Source: Pseudomonas asuensis
GTDB lineage: Bacteria; Pseudomonadota; Gammaproteobacteria; Pseudomonadales; Pseudomonadaceae
DNA length: 64,000 nucleotides
Direction of reading: 5' to 3'
Assembly (NCBI RefSeq): GCF_014646755.1
Contig: NZ_BMNW01000002.1
Coordinates: 432,035-496,034, forward strand
Under the pieces are notes generated by a model. That model saw nothing but the letters and a program-made list of their open reading frames with translations. It did not search any database and was not told the origin of the DNA. Positions 52,733-62,095 of the stretch are shown piece after piece. Numbering within the stretch: the first letter of the stretch is position 1; each line of letters starts with the position of its first letter. The translations under genes and the position numbers were made by a program.

Positions 52733-53428
52733 ATGACTGCACTCGTTTCCTATCGATATGAATCTCCTGTTGCAACCTTGACGCTCAATAACGGCAAGGT
52801 CAATGCACTCTCGCCAGCGGTCATCGAAGCCTTGAATCAGGCATTGGATCAGGCTGAAAAAGACAAAGCCATTGTAGTGATTACAGGCCAGCCCGGAATC
52901 CTCTCAGGGGGATACGATCTGAAAGTCATGATGAGCGGCCCGCAACAAGCAATTGATCTGGTGACCCTGGGGTCCCGTCTGTCACGCCGCCTGTTGTCCC
53001 ACCCCTGCCCCGTCATAGTGGCTTGTAACGGCCATGCTGTTGCCAAGGGCGCTTTCCTGTTGCTATCTGCGGACTATCGCATTGGGGTAGAAGGTGCCTT
53101 CAACATTGGGTTGAACGAAGTGGCTATTGGTATGACGATGCATCAGGCAGGAATCGAAATAGCACATGATCGCTTAACGCGACCCGCCTTTCAGCGAGCC
53201 GTCATTGGCGCAGAGATGTTCTCGCCTCAGGCAGCTGTCGATGCAGGCTTTCTGGATGAGACTGTAGCGCCAGAAGACTTGGAATCAGCCGTACACAAGG
53301 CGGCCTTACGTTTGAGCAAGCTCAACATGCCAGCCCATGGCAAGACCAAGATAAAGGCCAGAGCCCCCTTACTGGCTGCACTGGATGAAGCGATCGCATT
53401 GGATGCGAAGTACTTCGGGCAAGCCTGA
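52733..53428 (+). CDS. Enoyl-CoA hydratase/isomerase (crotonase) family protein
   Basis: 231 residues, crotonase fold: VATLTLNNGKVNALSP, the oxyanion-hole block GILSGGYDLKVM and the second AVAKGAFLLLSADYRIGVEG. The usual catalytic Glu pair of hydratases is not evident (ALKGAFLL-type segment has no Glu), so it may be an isomerase or have another acyl-CoA substrate. It stands alone. Confidence 0.88.
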   Translation: MTALVSYRYESPVATLTLNNGKVNALSPAVIEALNQALDQAEKDKAIVVITGQPGILSGGYDLKVMMSGPQQAIDLVTLGSRLSRRLLSHPCPVIVACNGHAVAKGAFLLLSADYRIGVEGAFNIGLNEVAIGMTMHQAGIEIAHDRLTRPAFQRAVIGAEMFSPQAAVDAGFLDETVAPEDLESAVHKAALRLSKLNMPAHGKTKIKARAPLLAALDEAIALDAKYFGQA

Positions 53429-53552
53429 CAATCATCAGACAAACGGCACGCTGTCGCAAAATCTGCGTGAAACGTGTCTATATCGCTAAAAAGGCGCTGT
53501 ACAAGCAGCTCTTTAATCGCTAAACACCATTAAGCGAGAGATTTAGAAAAGC

Positions 53553-53623
53553 TTTAGATCTAAACAGGCTGTAACTTGCGACCTAGTCTCGACTCAATGT
53601 GATATGGCCCTTCAAAGGGCCAT
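53553..53623 (+). promoter_or_regulatory. Palindrome, possible promoter and hairpin upstream of the small ORF
   Basis: TTTAGATCTAAA (53553-53564) is a perfect 12-bp palindrome. TTGCGA (53576-53581) and TGATAT (53600-53605), 18 bases apart, could be a promoter. ATGGCCC/GGGCCAT (within 53604-53623) forms a hairpin at the expected start of the RNA. The arrangement is suggestive only. Confidence 0.35.
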
Positions 53624-53676
53624 AACTGCCGACAGAGCAATTGAGCTTCTCCCTATAAGAAGAAAGGGCTTGAGTC

Positions 53677-53781
53677 ATGTTAAGAAAACCGACACCCAAG
53701 TGGCGGCAAGCGAGCCTCGTGCTGATAATCACCACAATCGTACTTGTACTTCCGAACCTGACCCGTCTGCTGGGAGGTTGA
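53677..53781 (+). CDS. Possible 34-residue membrane miniprotein
   Basis: ATG to TGA, 34 codons. Basic N-terminus (MLRKPTPKWRQ) followed by a single hydrophobic helix (SLVLIITTIVLVLP) and a short LTRLLGG tail: the typical form of a bacterial single-pass microprotein. AAGGG lies about 9 bases upstream. Its stop directly abuts the stop of the convergent AEC transporter gene. Not recognised as a known family. Confidence 0.5.
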   Translation: MLRKPTPKWRQASLVLIITTIVLVLPNLTRLLGG

Positions 53782-54669
53782 TCATCCAGCGGCAGGCATC
53801 CACCACGCCAACATGAGCGGCAAAAACCCAAATGCCAGTATGGTAGAGCACAAGACGAGACTGGCAACCTCTTGAGGGGAACGGTTAGCGCGTAGCGCAT
53901 AAAGGTAATTGAAAACCGCCACCGGCATGGAGGACTGGATTACGAGCACTGCATGCGCCAAAGGTGGTAACTGCAATGCCCAGCCTACCAACCAACCGAC
54001 AAGAGCACCCAGGCAGAGCCGGATTCCACCAAACAGGAATCCAGATCCCAGGTGTTGAGGCCGGATGCTGGCCAATGACACGCCCAATGTAATCAGCATG
54101 AGCGGAATCGCAAGGCCGGACATGAGATCAACCGTATTGGCAATCCAGCGCGGCAGTTGGGCATCAAGCATCATGAGCGACAACGCAATTGCCACGCTGA
54201 TCATGATGGGATTACCTAATAACATCTTGAGCGAGCGCTCACCAGACATCCAGAAAATACCCAGGCTGAAATTACCGATCGATAACACCAGATAAAACGC
54301 TACCGCTAATGTCATCCCCGGCTCGCCAAAAGCGTACAGGCATACCGGTAGCCCCATGTTGCCGACATTAGGGAACATGAAGGCCGGTGCAAGTACCTTC
54401 CAGTCTCTCTTGAAAAGCCTGGCTAACCCCCATGCTGCTACACCCATGATCAGGCAAATAATGACGCAAGCCAAAGCCATTTGCCCAAAGCTGTGTTTAT
54501 CGATGTGCGCATGACCAAGTGTTGCAAGAACCAGGCAGGGAGACGCTACATTGAAGACCAGCCGGGAGATGAAATCAGTGGGATACTCATAGCCCCAGCG
54601 CTTCCAGAAATAGCCGATACCCGCTCCAATGAGCACAGGTGCCATGACCGCGAATAACTCTGACAGCAT
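53782..54669 (-). CDS. AEC family transporter (auxin efflux carrier-like permease)
   Basis: 295 residues, about ten TM helices in two halves, with GYFWKRWGYEYPTDFISRLVFNVASPCLVLATL near the start and MPVAVFNYLYALRANRSPQEVASLVLCSTIL near the end, typical of the Mem_trans/AEC family. Bacterial members move small organic acids such as malate; substrate unknown. Start: ATG 54669 after GGGGGGAA; the frame extends to 54693. Confidence 0.9.
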   Translation of the reverse strand: MLSELFAVMAPVLIGAGIGYFWKRWGYEYPTDFISRLVFNVASPCLVLATLGHAHIDKHSFGQMALACVIICLIMGVAAWGLARLFKRDWKVLAPAFMFPNVGNMGLPVCLYAFGEPGMTLAVAFYLVLSIGNFSLGIFWMSGERSLKMLLGNPIMISVAIALSLMMLDAQLPRWIANTVDLMSGLAIPLMLITLGVSLASIRPQHLGSGFLFGGIRLCLGALVGWLVGWALQLPPLAHAVLVIQSSMPVAVFNYLYALRANRSPQEVASLVLCSTILAFGFLPLMLAWWMPAAG

Positions 54670-54824
54670 GCTGTTCCCCCCTGAACCAAGCACTCATTAT
54701 GCGCTCTTGGGCAGGAACGAAAAGTAATAAATCAGCAATCTATCAAGTGAGAAGGAGGCAGAGCAGAAGGCATAAGAAGGAATTGGGAGAGGCATGACAC
54801 TGAAGGCCATGCCCCGCGCGGAGA

Positions 54825-55160
54825 TCAGGTTCTCCTGATTTCCTGGGTTACACCCCAGCCATCCAGTGTTCCACCAAGAGGGCTTACTACGGCTTCCAGG
54901 TCGGACTCAAAATCGTCAATGGTCGAGTAGGTGGCAAACATCACTTTACTGACTTGCAAATGCCATCCACCTTCTTCATGCGGCATTATCTGAGCGTTCA
55001 ACGACTCCCCTTTGAATTGACATGCAGCCTTTCGGGCCTGTTTTTCTTCAGGAAAAATAGCAAAGAAATCGATGGGATGTATGCGTGAGAAGTCGAAACC
55101 ACCCTCCTTCATCTGCCGAAGCACGGTAAGACTCACATCATCGGAGATGTTTAAAGGCAT
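54825..55160 (-). CDS. RraB-like (ribonuclease E inhibitor B domain) protein
   Basis: 111 residues. Shape and end (LGGTLDGWGVTQE) match the RraB domain, in which DGWG is conserved; HPIDFFAIFPEEKQARKAA is the central FxxxF/EEKAA strand. E. coli RraB modulates RNase E; whether this shorter protein does so is unknown. Start: ATG 55160 with AGGAGG upstream. The frame back to 55280 has no such site. Confidence 0.8.
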   Translation of the reverse strand: MPLNISDDVSLTVLRQMKEGGFDFSRIHPIDFFAIFPEEKQARKAACQFKGESLNAQIMPHEEGGWHLQVSKVMFATYSTIDDFESDLEAVVSPLGGTLDGWGVTQEIRRT

Positions 55161-55377
55161 AGGGCACCTCCTGCTCAATGAATGGGATTTTTTAGTTAAT
55201 GCGATAGAGCGTGATAGAGGCACTGCAACAGCATTCACCAAGATCGTGGCGAAGTCACCATGCCGAACCTTGTGACTCAAAGAAACGCCAACACAGGGGT
55301 CTGACGTAGAGCATTACACATAACTAAAAGAGAGCTGTGAGGCCGCGCCGGTTCCTTGGGTGGCGACGAGTGGCGCA
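55161..55377. other. Intergenic region between speE and the RraB-like gene
   Basis: About 217 bases without a gene. Should hold the promoter of the RraB-like gene; no clear hexamers or repeats seen. Confidence 0.4.
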
Positions 55378-55402
55378 TGCCCTGCTGCTGATCAACAGGG
55401 CA
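55378..55402 (-). terminator. Hairpin after speE
   Basis: TGCCCTG and CAGGGCA, 7-bp stem with 11-nt loop, 14 bases past the speE stop. No U-run. Confidence 0.45.
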
Positions 55403-55415
55403 CCTTCTGAAGGTA

Positions 55416-56276
55416 TCAGGCGTTTGAAGTCTTGCCAATGGCGCTCAACACATACTGGGGCAGCGCAAACGCTCCTACATGTATATCGGCATTGTAATAG
55501 CGAGTAACAATGCCAGAGGTCGCAAAACGTTCACGTAACGTTTCTACAGGTACGAAACGCTTCTTGGCATCTCGGCTACCCCAAGCAAACGTCATCGAAC
55601 CGCCAATATAAGTCGGCACAGCCGCCTGATAGAAATGCCAGTCTGCAAACAGGCCATTAACACGGCTCGCTGTGGTCTTTACTTCGTCAAGTTGCATGAA
55701 CGGTGTGCCATTCTGGGTAACCAGAATGCCACCCTCGTTCAGACAACGATGGCAAGCCTGATAGAAGTTTTCAGAAAACAAGACTTCGCCTGGGCCAATG
55801 GGATCGGTCGAATCGGAAATGATCACATCGAAACGGTCAGTTGTATTTGCCACGAAACGCATGCCGTCATCAATGACGAGATTAAGACGCGAGTCGTCAA
55901 AGGCACCGTTTGAATGGTTTGGCAGATAGGTTTTGCACATATCAACAACGGCCGCATCAATCTCAACCATGGTGATGTGCTCGACACTCTTGTGCTTGGC
56001 CACTTCACGCAGAATACCGCCGTCACCGCCACCGATAATCAAGACACGCTTGGCCTGGCCATGGGCAAACAACGGCACATGGGTAAGCATCTCGTGGTAA
56101 ATGAATTCGTCAGCTTCGGTCGTCTGGATTACGCCATCGAGCGCCATCACGCGACCCATGCGGGCATTCTTGAAGATAACGAGTTGCTGATGTTCAGTAC
56201 GCACTTCGTGGAGCAGCTCGTCCATGCTAAAACGCTGGCCGTAGCCTTCATACAGGGTTTCTAGATAATCTTTCAT
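55416..56276 (-). CDS. speE: Spermidine synthase (polyamine aminopropyltransferase)
   Basis: 286 residues. [19 protein letters not shown] (dcSAM binding), [16 protein letters not shown] and [12 protein letters not shown] (catalytic Asp and polyamine site) are all intact. It transfers aminopropyl from decarboxylated SAM to putrescine and releases methylthioadenosine, which the mtn genes 1-2 kb upstream recycle to methionine. Confidence 0.96.
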   Translation of the reverse strand: MKDYLETLYEGYGQRFSMDELLHEVRTEHQQLVIFKNARMGRVMALDGVIQTTEADEFIYHEMLTHVPLFAHGQAKRVLIIGGGDGGILREVAKHKSVEHITMVEIDAAVVDMCKTYLPNHSNGAFDDSRLNLVIDDGMRFVANTTDRFDVIISDSTDPIGPGEVLFSENFYQACHRCLNEGGILVTQNGTPFMQLDEVKTTASRVNGLFADWHFYQAAVPTYIGGSMTFAWGSRDAKKRFVPVETLRERFATSGIVTRYYNADIHVGAFALPQYVLSAIGKTSNA

Positions 56277-56315
56277 AGAGAGGTCTCCCGTTCCTCAGTG
56301 GGCGGAACGGAAAAC

Positions 56316-56336
56316 GCCCGCCCTGGAAAGGCGGGC
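56316..56336 (-). terminator. Terminator after the small membrane protein gene
   Basis: GCCCGCC and GGCGGGC form a 7-bp GC stem; leftward GTTTTCC follows. It separates the PLDc_N gene from speE. Confidence 0.7.
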
Positions 56337-56376
56337 ATTGTAAGGGCAATGCGTGACGGCCTCTACACTTACCCTA

Positions 56377-56592
56377 TTAGCCCTTGTGCGTTGGCGCAGA
56401 AACAGAGGTACTGGCGCGAGGACCGGCAACCCCCCAGGCAATCAGCCCCACGATTGGCAGAATGATGATAAGCAGTGTCCAGAATATCTTCTTGTTACTG
56501 GTGCTATCGCTGCGAATCACACTCACGATGGCCCAGATATCCAGCAAGAAGACGATAAAACCGATGACACCGCCTATAGTTGAGTTAATCAT
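56377..56592 (-). CDS. PLDc_N-domain small membrane protein
   Basis: 71 residues with two hydrophobic helices (about 5-25 and 35-55) around RSDSTSNKKIFWTLLIIILPIVGLIAWGVAGPR, the PLDc_N motif found at the start of cardiolipin synthases and as a stand-alone membrane protein. No catalytic HKD. Start: ATG 56592 with GGAGAG upstream. Confidence 0.85.
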   Translation of the reverse strand: MINSTIGGVIGFIVFLLDIWAIVSVIRSDSTSNKKIFWTLLIIILPIVGLIAWGVAGPRASTSVSAPTHKG

Positions 56593-56686
56593 GGGTGCTC
56601 TCCAATTCAATTCCAGTAAAACTGGGACTGCGCACCCGAGGCGGTAGTTCGCCCTAAACGACCGAATGTCAGTGAATAAGCCTTTA

Positions 56687-57370
56687 TCAGAGCCTTAACG
56701 GATCGATTTCAGCAAAACTTTTGACACACGGATGACCTGCCAGCTCACCGCCCTCTCGAACCAAACCACAGGTCTTCATACCGGCGGACTTGGCAGCCTC
56801 TAGTTCTTCGACTACATCGGACAAAAAGATGATTTCATCTGCCTGGTGTGTGGTCGCACTGGCGATACGGCGATAGGAATCGGCTTCACGCTTACCTCCG
56901 GTCATCGTATCGAAGTAACCAGAAAACAAGGGCGTCAGGTCACCTGCTTCAGAACAGCCAAAGATCAGTTTTTGCGCCTGTACTGAGCCGGAGGAGTAGA
57001 CATAAAGCGTGATTCCTAACGCATGCCAGCGACGAAGAGCCTCGACGGCGTCCGGATAGACATGGCCCTTCAGCTCGCCAGCCTTGTAACCCTGAGCCCA
57101 GATCATGCCTTGTAATGCCTTGAGCGGTGTAGCCTTGCGATCTTCGGCAATCCAGCCCAACAGAATCTCGATAACACGCTCTATATCGGCATTCAGCTCC
57201 CCCGCTTCGGCACGCACAGCATCCAGTTGCTCTGCAACTGTCGAATCCTCTGCATGCTCACGCACAAAAGCAGGCAGGTGCTTGGTGGCGAAGGGAAACA
57301 AGACATCAAAGACAAAGCTGACTGCGCTGGTCGTGCCTTCGATATCTGTCAGGATTGCGCGAATGCTCAT
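56687..57370 (-). CDS. mtnC: Acireductone synthase (enolase-phosphatase E1)
   Basis: 227 residues, HAD phosphatase: [15 protein letters not shown] with the nucleophile Asp, [13 protein letters not shown] and [17 protein letters not shown]. It enolises and dephosphorylates 2,3-diketo-5-methylthiopentyl-1-phosphate in methionine salvage. Overlaps mtnD by 4 bases. Confidence 0.95.
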   Translation of the reverse strand: MSIRAILTDIEGTTSAVSFVFDVLFPFATKHLPAFVREHAEDSTVAEQLDAVRAEAGELNADIERVIEILLGWIAEDRKATPLKALQGMIWAQGYKAGELKGHVYPDAVEALRRWHALGITLYVYSSGSVQAQKLIFGCSEAGDLTPLFSGYFDTMTGGKREADSYRRIASATTHQADEIIFLSDVVEELEAAKSAGMKTCGLVREGGELAGHPCVKSFAEIDPLRL

Positions 57371-57918
57371 GCTTCTAGCTCCAGACGAGGAAAGCGGGCT
57401 GCAATATCTTCACCCGTAAACTGGGCTACCCATCCTTCAGGATTATTGAACAACCGGATCGCGACAAAGTTGGGCTCTTCACTCATGTCGAACCAATGCG
57501 GCGTACCGGCAGGCACTGAAATCAGATCATTCTTTTCGCACAATACAGCGTAGATATGCTCGCCGATATGCAAGGTAAAAAGACCTCGCCCAGCCACAAA
57601 AAAGCGGACCTCGTCTTCGGCATGGCGATGCTCTTCCAGAAACTTGGCGCGCAGCTCGGCTTTTTGCGGGTGATCAGCTTTCATGCTGATCACATCCACT
57701 GTCTGGTAGCCACGCTCCTGGATAAGACGATCAATCTCGGGACGATACGCCGCAATGACTTCTTCTTGGCTTGCCCCTGGCGCGACAGGCGCGGTGGCCT
57801 GCCAGCGCTCGAAGCGAACACCTACTTCAGCCAGCGTTGCCGCGATGTGATCACCCTGGGTAAGCACCTTGTTCGGCTGTTCGGGATGGGACTCGTGGTA
57901 GACGGTCAGGCAGCTCAT
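57367..57918 (-). CDS. mtnD: Acireductone dioxygenase
   Basis: 183 residues, cupin. [18 protein letters not shown] supplies His-His-Glu ligands and [11 protein letters not shown] the last His. It cleaves acireductone with O2; with Fe(II) the product is the methionine precursor KMTB. Overlaps mtnB by 4 bases. Confidence 0.95.
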   Translation of the reverse strand: MSCLTVYHESHPEQPNKVLTQGDHIAATLAEVGVRFERWQATAPVAPGASQEEVIAAYRPEIDRLIQERGYQTVDVISMKADHPQKAELRAKFLEEHRHAEDEVRFFVAGRGLFTLHIGEHIYAVLCEKNDLISVPAGTPHWFDMSEEPNFVAIRLFNNPEGWVAQFTGEDIAARFPRLELEA

Positions 57919-58532
57919 GTCCGGATACTCAATATTTTAAGTTCACACTCGAAAAGAAACTCGAACGCCTCGATCTGACGCAAGGCATCGCTCATACGCG
58001 CCCCCCAAGTATAAAGGCCATGACCGCGGATCAAATAGCCCACGCAATCAGGGTGCGTGTCGAGCCATGTCTGGACTTGCGTAGCGAGACGGGTGATGTC
58101 CTGATCATTTTCGAAAATCGGCACCAGCACCCTACCCTCATGAGTCGTAACACCGCTAAAGGCTTTCTGCAGCTCGTAGTCATGCAGCACCAGCGCATTG
58201 TCGGCAATCATTCGGGACAAGACCGTGGCATTAACAGAGTGAGTATGCAGTACAGCACCAATCTCCGGCTTCCACTGATATAGCTGGGTATGCAACAGTG
58301 TTTCGGCCGAAGGCTTTTTGCCAGGCTCCAGGCTGTTGCCTTCCAGATCAGTCACAAGCACATCGTCCAGCCCCAGCTGCCCTTTATGCTTGCCTGAAAC
58401 AGTCAGCAATGCGCGAGTCTCGGACAACCGGGCAGAATAGTTACTGCTGGTGGCCGGTGACCATCCTCGACTATAGAGGAACTGACCTGCCTCAATGATT
58501 TGCTGCGCCAGCAGCTCCCGATGATTCATCAT
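57915..58532 (-). CDS. mtnB: Methylthioribulose-1-phosphate dehydratase
   Basis: 205 residues, class II aldolase fold. VLHTHSVNATVLSR and LIRGHGLYTWG carry the zinc histidines. It dehydrates 5-methylthioribulose 1-phosphate. First salvage gene in the row; its start lies inside the 3' end of the MFS gene (41-base overlap), so translation is probably coupled. mtnA (isomerase) is not in the window. Confidence 0.95.
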   Translation of the reverse strand: MMNHRELLAQQIIEAGQFLYSRGWSPATSSNYSARLSETRALLTVSGKHKGQLGLDDVLVTDLEGNSLEPGKKPSAETLLHTQLYQWKPEIGAVLHTHSVNATVLSRMIADNALVLHDYELQKAFSGVTTHEGRVLVPIFENDQDITRLATQVQTWLDTHPDCVGYLIRGHGLYTWGARMSDALRQIEAFEFLFECELKILSIRT

Positions 58533-59673
58533 GATGTCGATCTTCCAAACGCGTAATGATCATGCATGCCCCGACCAGCGCTGCTAGGCTGGCGAAGCCG
58601 AATGTCCAGGCAGGTCCCAACACCTGCCAGCTGTAACCGGAGTAGAAAGCCCCTAAGGCGCCCCCGGTTCCCGACAGTGCAGCATACAGTGCCTGCCCCT
58701 GCCCCTGATGCCTGTTTCCGAAACGGCGCTGGATGAAATGAATCGCTGACGCATGGAAGCAGCCAAATGTAGCGGCATGAATCACTTGAGCAAAGAGAAG
58801 CACACTCAAGTGATCGGCCAGATGGCCCAATAGCAACCAGCGGAGCGCCGCAAGCAGGAAACTGGCGGCGAGCACCTGCTTCAGGCTAAACATGGACAGC
58901 AACCGAGGCATGGCAAGAAAAATCAGAACCTCTGCCACGACACCTACGGCCCACAGCAGGCCAATCGTGCCGCGAGCATAGCCCAGGTTTTCCAAGTGTA
59001 TCGTTAGAAAGGTGTAATAAGGCCCATGGGAGAGCTGCATAAGACAGGCCCCCAGATAAAAAGCGATGACGCCCGGCTGGCGTAGGCAGCTCATGAGCCC
59101 GCCCTCATTCCCGGAGCTTTCAAGTTTTACGGGCTGAGGCGAAGGGACCCAGGCACTGCCTATTACAATACCGGTCATGATCACCAGCAGGCCTGCTGGA
59201 TACAGATCGAGGCTGAAATGCTCGAATAACTTACCCAGCCCTACTACAGCCGCAATAAACCCAACGGACCCCCAGAGACGGATACGACTGTACAGCGATG
59301 CCTGCTCACGCAGGTGAGCCAGGGTGATAGCCTCAAACTGTGGCAGCACCGCATGCCAGAAGAAGGCATGCGTCGCCATGATGAGTGCAAGCCAGGCATA
59401 ACTGTGGCTGACATAGATGCCAGCAAAACAGATAAGCGTGCAGCAGGCGCCGAAACGAACAATGGCCAGCCGCTTACCCGTCCGATCGCCCAGCCACCCC
59501 CATAGATTAGGTGCTAGGCAGCGCATCAGCATGGGAATGGCCACTAGCTGACCGATATGTTCGCTGGAAAACCCCAGGTGGTGAAAGTAAAGCGACAGGA
59601 ACGGCGCCGTTGCGCCCAGCAATGCAAAGTAGAAGAAATAGAAGCTGGACAGACGCCAATAAGGAATCGCCAT
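58492..59673 (-). CDS. MFS transporter, HcaT-like (MFS_1)
   Basis: About 393 residues, 12 TM helices. IPYWRLSSFYFFYFALLGATAPFLSLYFHHLGFSSEHIGQLVAIPMLMRCLAPNLWGWLGDRTG is the MFS_1/HcaT start and first cytosolic loop. Substrate unknown; overlap with mtnB and shared operon suggest a methylthio-compound or methionine intermediate. Start MAIPYW (ATG 59673) follows what I remember for Pseudomonas relatives; ATG codons at 59685 and 59691 are alternatives. Confidence 0.85.
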   Translation of the reverse strand: MAIPYWRLSSFYFFYFALLGATAPFLSLYFHHLGFSSEHIGQLVAIPMLMRCLAPNLWGWLGDRTGKRLAIVRFGACCTLICFAGIYVSHSYAWLALIMATHAFFWHAVLPQFEAITLAHLREQASLYSRIRLWGSVGFIAAVVGLGKLFEHFSLDLYPAGLLVIMTGIVIGSAWVPSPQPVKLESSGNEGGLMSCLRQPGVIAFYLGACLMQLSHGPYYTFLTIHLENLGYARGTIGLLWAVGVVAEVLIFLAMPRLLSMFSLKQVLAASFLLAALRWLLLGHLADHLSVLLFAQVIHAATFGCFHASAIHFIQRRFGNRHQGQGQALYAALSGTGGALGAFYSGYSWQVLGPAWTFGFASLAALVGACMIITRLEDRHHDESSGAAGAANH

Positions 59674-59741
59674 TGACTTACGCATATCCATACAATGCCC
59701 GAGCAGGCCGGTACGACTGATCAACGGCGTGCCAAGTCATA

Positions 59742-59764
59742 GCAGCCTTCTAGAAGAAGGCTGC
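59742..59764. terminator. Hairpin between aroC and the MFS gene
   Basis: GCAGCCTTCT and AGAAGGCTGC, 10-bp perfect stem with a 3-nt centre. No U-run on the leftward strand. Confidence 0.55.
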
Positions 59765-59805
59765 GGTTGAACACACCTGCAACCTGCAGACCGATAAACA
59801 GCCAA

Positions 59806-60897
59806 TCAGAGCTGACCCAGAACAGGCGTCTCGACATGCACGTCGGCATTCTGGGCGCGATGCCGCAAGTAATGGTCTATCAAGACTAGCGCCATCATGG
59901 CCTCAGCAATAGGTGTGGCTCGAATACCAACACAGGGATCGTGGCGTCCCTTGGTAATAACATCAACGGGTTGGCCATTCACATCGATGGAGCGGCCAGG
60001 CGTGGTAATGCTCGAGGTCGGCTTGAGAGCCAGGTGCGCCACGATCGGCTGCCCGGAGGAAATGCCTCCCAGCACACCGCCGGCGTTATTGCTGAGAAAG
60101 CCCTCGGGCGTCAGCTCATCACGGTGCTCGGTGCCCCGCTGCGTTACACTGGCGAAACCGGCGCCGATTTCAACACCCTTCACGGCATTGACGCTCATCA
60201 GTGCATACGCCAGCTCGGCATCCAGACGGTCAAAGATTGGCTCACCAAGACCAGGGGGAACACCGTCAGCCACGACCGTGACACGCGCACCCACCGAGTC
60301 CTGATCTCGACGCAGCTGGTCCATGTACGCCTCCAGCTCAGGGACCTTGTCAGGGTCTGGACAGAAGAATGCGTTCTCTTCCACGCTATCCCAGGTCTTG
60401 AACGGAATTTCGATAGGTCCAAGCTGGCTCATATAGCCCCGCACACGGATACCCTTGGTTGCCAAAAATTTCTTGGCAATAGCGCCTGCTGCGACTCGCA
60501 TGGACGTTTCGCGGGCAGAACTACGGCCACCTCCACGGTAATCACGCAACCCGTACTTGTGGTGATAGGTGTAGTCCGCGTGCGCCGGGCGGAACAAGTC
60601 CTTGATGGCAGAATAGTCTTTTGACTTCTGGTCGGTATTGCGAATCAGCAGGGCGATAGGCGTACCGGTGGTGACACCTTCGAACACGCCGGTCAGGATC
60701 TCGACTTCGTCCGGCTCCTGGCGCTGGGTAGTATGCCGGCTGGTGCCCGGCTTGCGACGATCCAGATCATGTTGAAGATCGGCTACCGTTAGCGGCAGGC
60801 CGGGTGGGCATCCGTCGACAATCGCGACCAGCCCGGGCCCATGGCTCTCGCCAGCCGTGGTAACAGTGAACAATGTGCCAAAGGTATTGCCGGACAT
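59806..60897 (-). CDS. aroC: Chorismate synthase
   Basis: About 363 residues, the usual length. [52 protein letters not shown] and the [19 protein letters not shown] signature are intact. It converts EPSP to chorismate with reduced FMN, the last common shikimate step. Start: ATG 60897 (MSGNTFG), not the longer frame. Confidence 0.97.
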   Translation of the reverse strand: MSGNTFGTLFTVTTAGESHGPGLVAIVDGCPPGLPLTVADLQHDLDRRKPGTSRHTTQRQEPDEVEILTGVFEGVTTGTPIALLIRNTDQKSKDYSAIKDLFRPAHADYTYHHKYGLRDYRGGGRSSARETSMRVAAGAIAKKFLATKGIRVRGYMSQLGPIEIPFKTWDSVEENAFFCPDPDKVPELEAYMDQLRRDQDSVGARVTVVADGVPPGLGEPIFDRLDAELAYALMSVNAVKGVEIGAGFASVTQRGTEHRDELTPEGFLSNNAGGVLGGISSGQPIVAHLALKPTSSITTPGRSIDVNGQPVDVITKGRHDPCVGIRATPIAEAMMALVLIDHYLRHRAQNADVHVETPVLGQL

Positions 60898-61075
60898 GTC
60901 GCAAAGCTCCGCAGAATCGATGGACCGGAGCCTATCCAGCGCCGGCACAGAAAGCGAACGAGTATACCTTCTGGCTATCCTGAGTTCATCTTTAGAACCC
61001 TAACCGTTACGCTGCGTCCAATTACGGGTTGCCAGAACAGTCTGGCACCCTTTGTTTATGGCTACGAGTGTTGTG

Positions 61076-62038
61076 ATGTCCCGTCTGTTTACCCTGCTTC
61101 TTTGCTTCCTGGCGCTACCTGCACTCGCAGCCAAGGGGTCAATCCTGTACCACCCTATCAACCTTGAGACGGCCAACGGCACGCTATATGGCAGCCTGGT
61201 CATGCCGGAAAGTCATAAGCCACAACCGGTAGCCTTGATTATTGCCGGTTCTGGACCAACTGACCGTGACGGCAATAATCCCATGGCACGTAATTTTGCC
61301 TTGAAACGTCTAGCCGAAGCTCTAGCCCAAAACGGCATTGCCAGTGTGCGTTATGACAAGCGTGGCGTTGCGCAAAGCAAACCTGCCGCACCGCGGGAAG
61401 AAGACCTGAGCGTACCGCGTTACGTTACTGATATCGTCGCCTGGTCAAAAAAGCTTCATGCAGATCCGCGCTTTACGAAACTGATCTTGATCGGCCACAG
61501 CGAAGGGGCTCTCATGGCTAGCCTTGCAGCCAATGAGGCGGGTGCCGATGCTCTGATCACCTTGTCGGGCAGTGGACGTCCCATTGACGATGTGTTGCGC
61601 GAGCAACTGGCAACCAAGCTTCCCCCAGCGCTACTGGCAAGCAGCCAATGGATCATGGACCAGTTGGATAAAGGGCAGATGCAGTTCCAGGTACCTGAGC
61701 CGCTGATGGTACTTTTCCGCCCAAGCGTTCAACCTTATTTGATCACCCTCTTCCGGGAAGATCCTGCCCAGGCTTTTGCCAAGGTCAAGGCACCGGCACT
61801 GATCATTCAAGGCAGTCATGACATTCAGGTTGACATTAAAGATGCCGAAGCGCTCAAGCGGGCAAGGCCGGAGGCCAAGTTGGTATTGATACCCGGCATG
61901 AATCATATGCTGCGAATCACCCCTACCGATCTCGACGCGCAGAAAGCCACGTACAACAACCCGAATCTTCCCTTGGCGGGCGAATTAGTGGATCGAATGA
62001 CCGCCTTTATCCGAGAGAACGTCTCTAGTCCACACTGA
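61076..62038 (+). CDS. Exported alpha/beta hydrolase
   Basis: About 320 residues. Signal peptide MSRLFTLLLCFLALPALA, then LIIAGSGPTDRDGNNP (oxyanion region), VRYDKRGVAQSK, the nucleophile elbow LIGHSEGALMA, QGSHDIQV (Asp) and GMNHMLR (His): a complete Ser-Asp-His triad. Probably a periplasmic esterase or peptidase-like hydrolase; substrate unknown. Start: ATG 61076 gives the cleanest signal peptide, ATG 61058 is also in frame. Divergent from aroC. Confidence 0.85.
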   Translation: MSRLFTLLLCFLALPALAAKGSILYHPINLETANGTLYGSLVMPESHKPQPVALIIAGSGPTDRDGNNPMARNFALKRLAEALAQNGIASVRYDKRGVAQSKPAAPREEDLSVPRYVTDIVAWSKKLHADPRFTKLILIGHSEGALMASLAANEAGADALITLSGSGRPIDDVLREQLATKLPPALLASSQWIMDQLDKGQMQFQVPEPLMVLFRPSVQPYLITLFREDPAQAFAKVKAPALIIQGSHDIQVDIKDAEALKRARPEAKLVLIPGMNHMLRITPTDLDAQKATYNNPNLPLAGELVDRMTAFIRENVSSPH

Positions 62039-62095
62039 TTTGGCCGATATAGCGATTTGAATTACCCCATGCGGAGGTAGAAAAGGATCGCGGCC

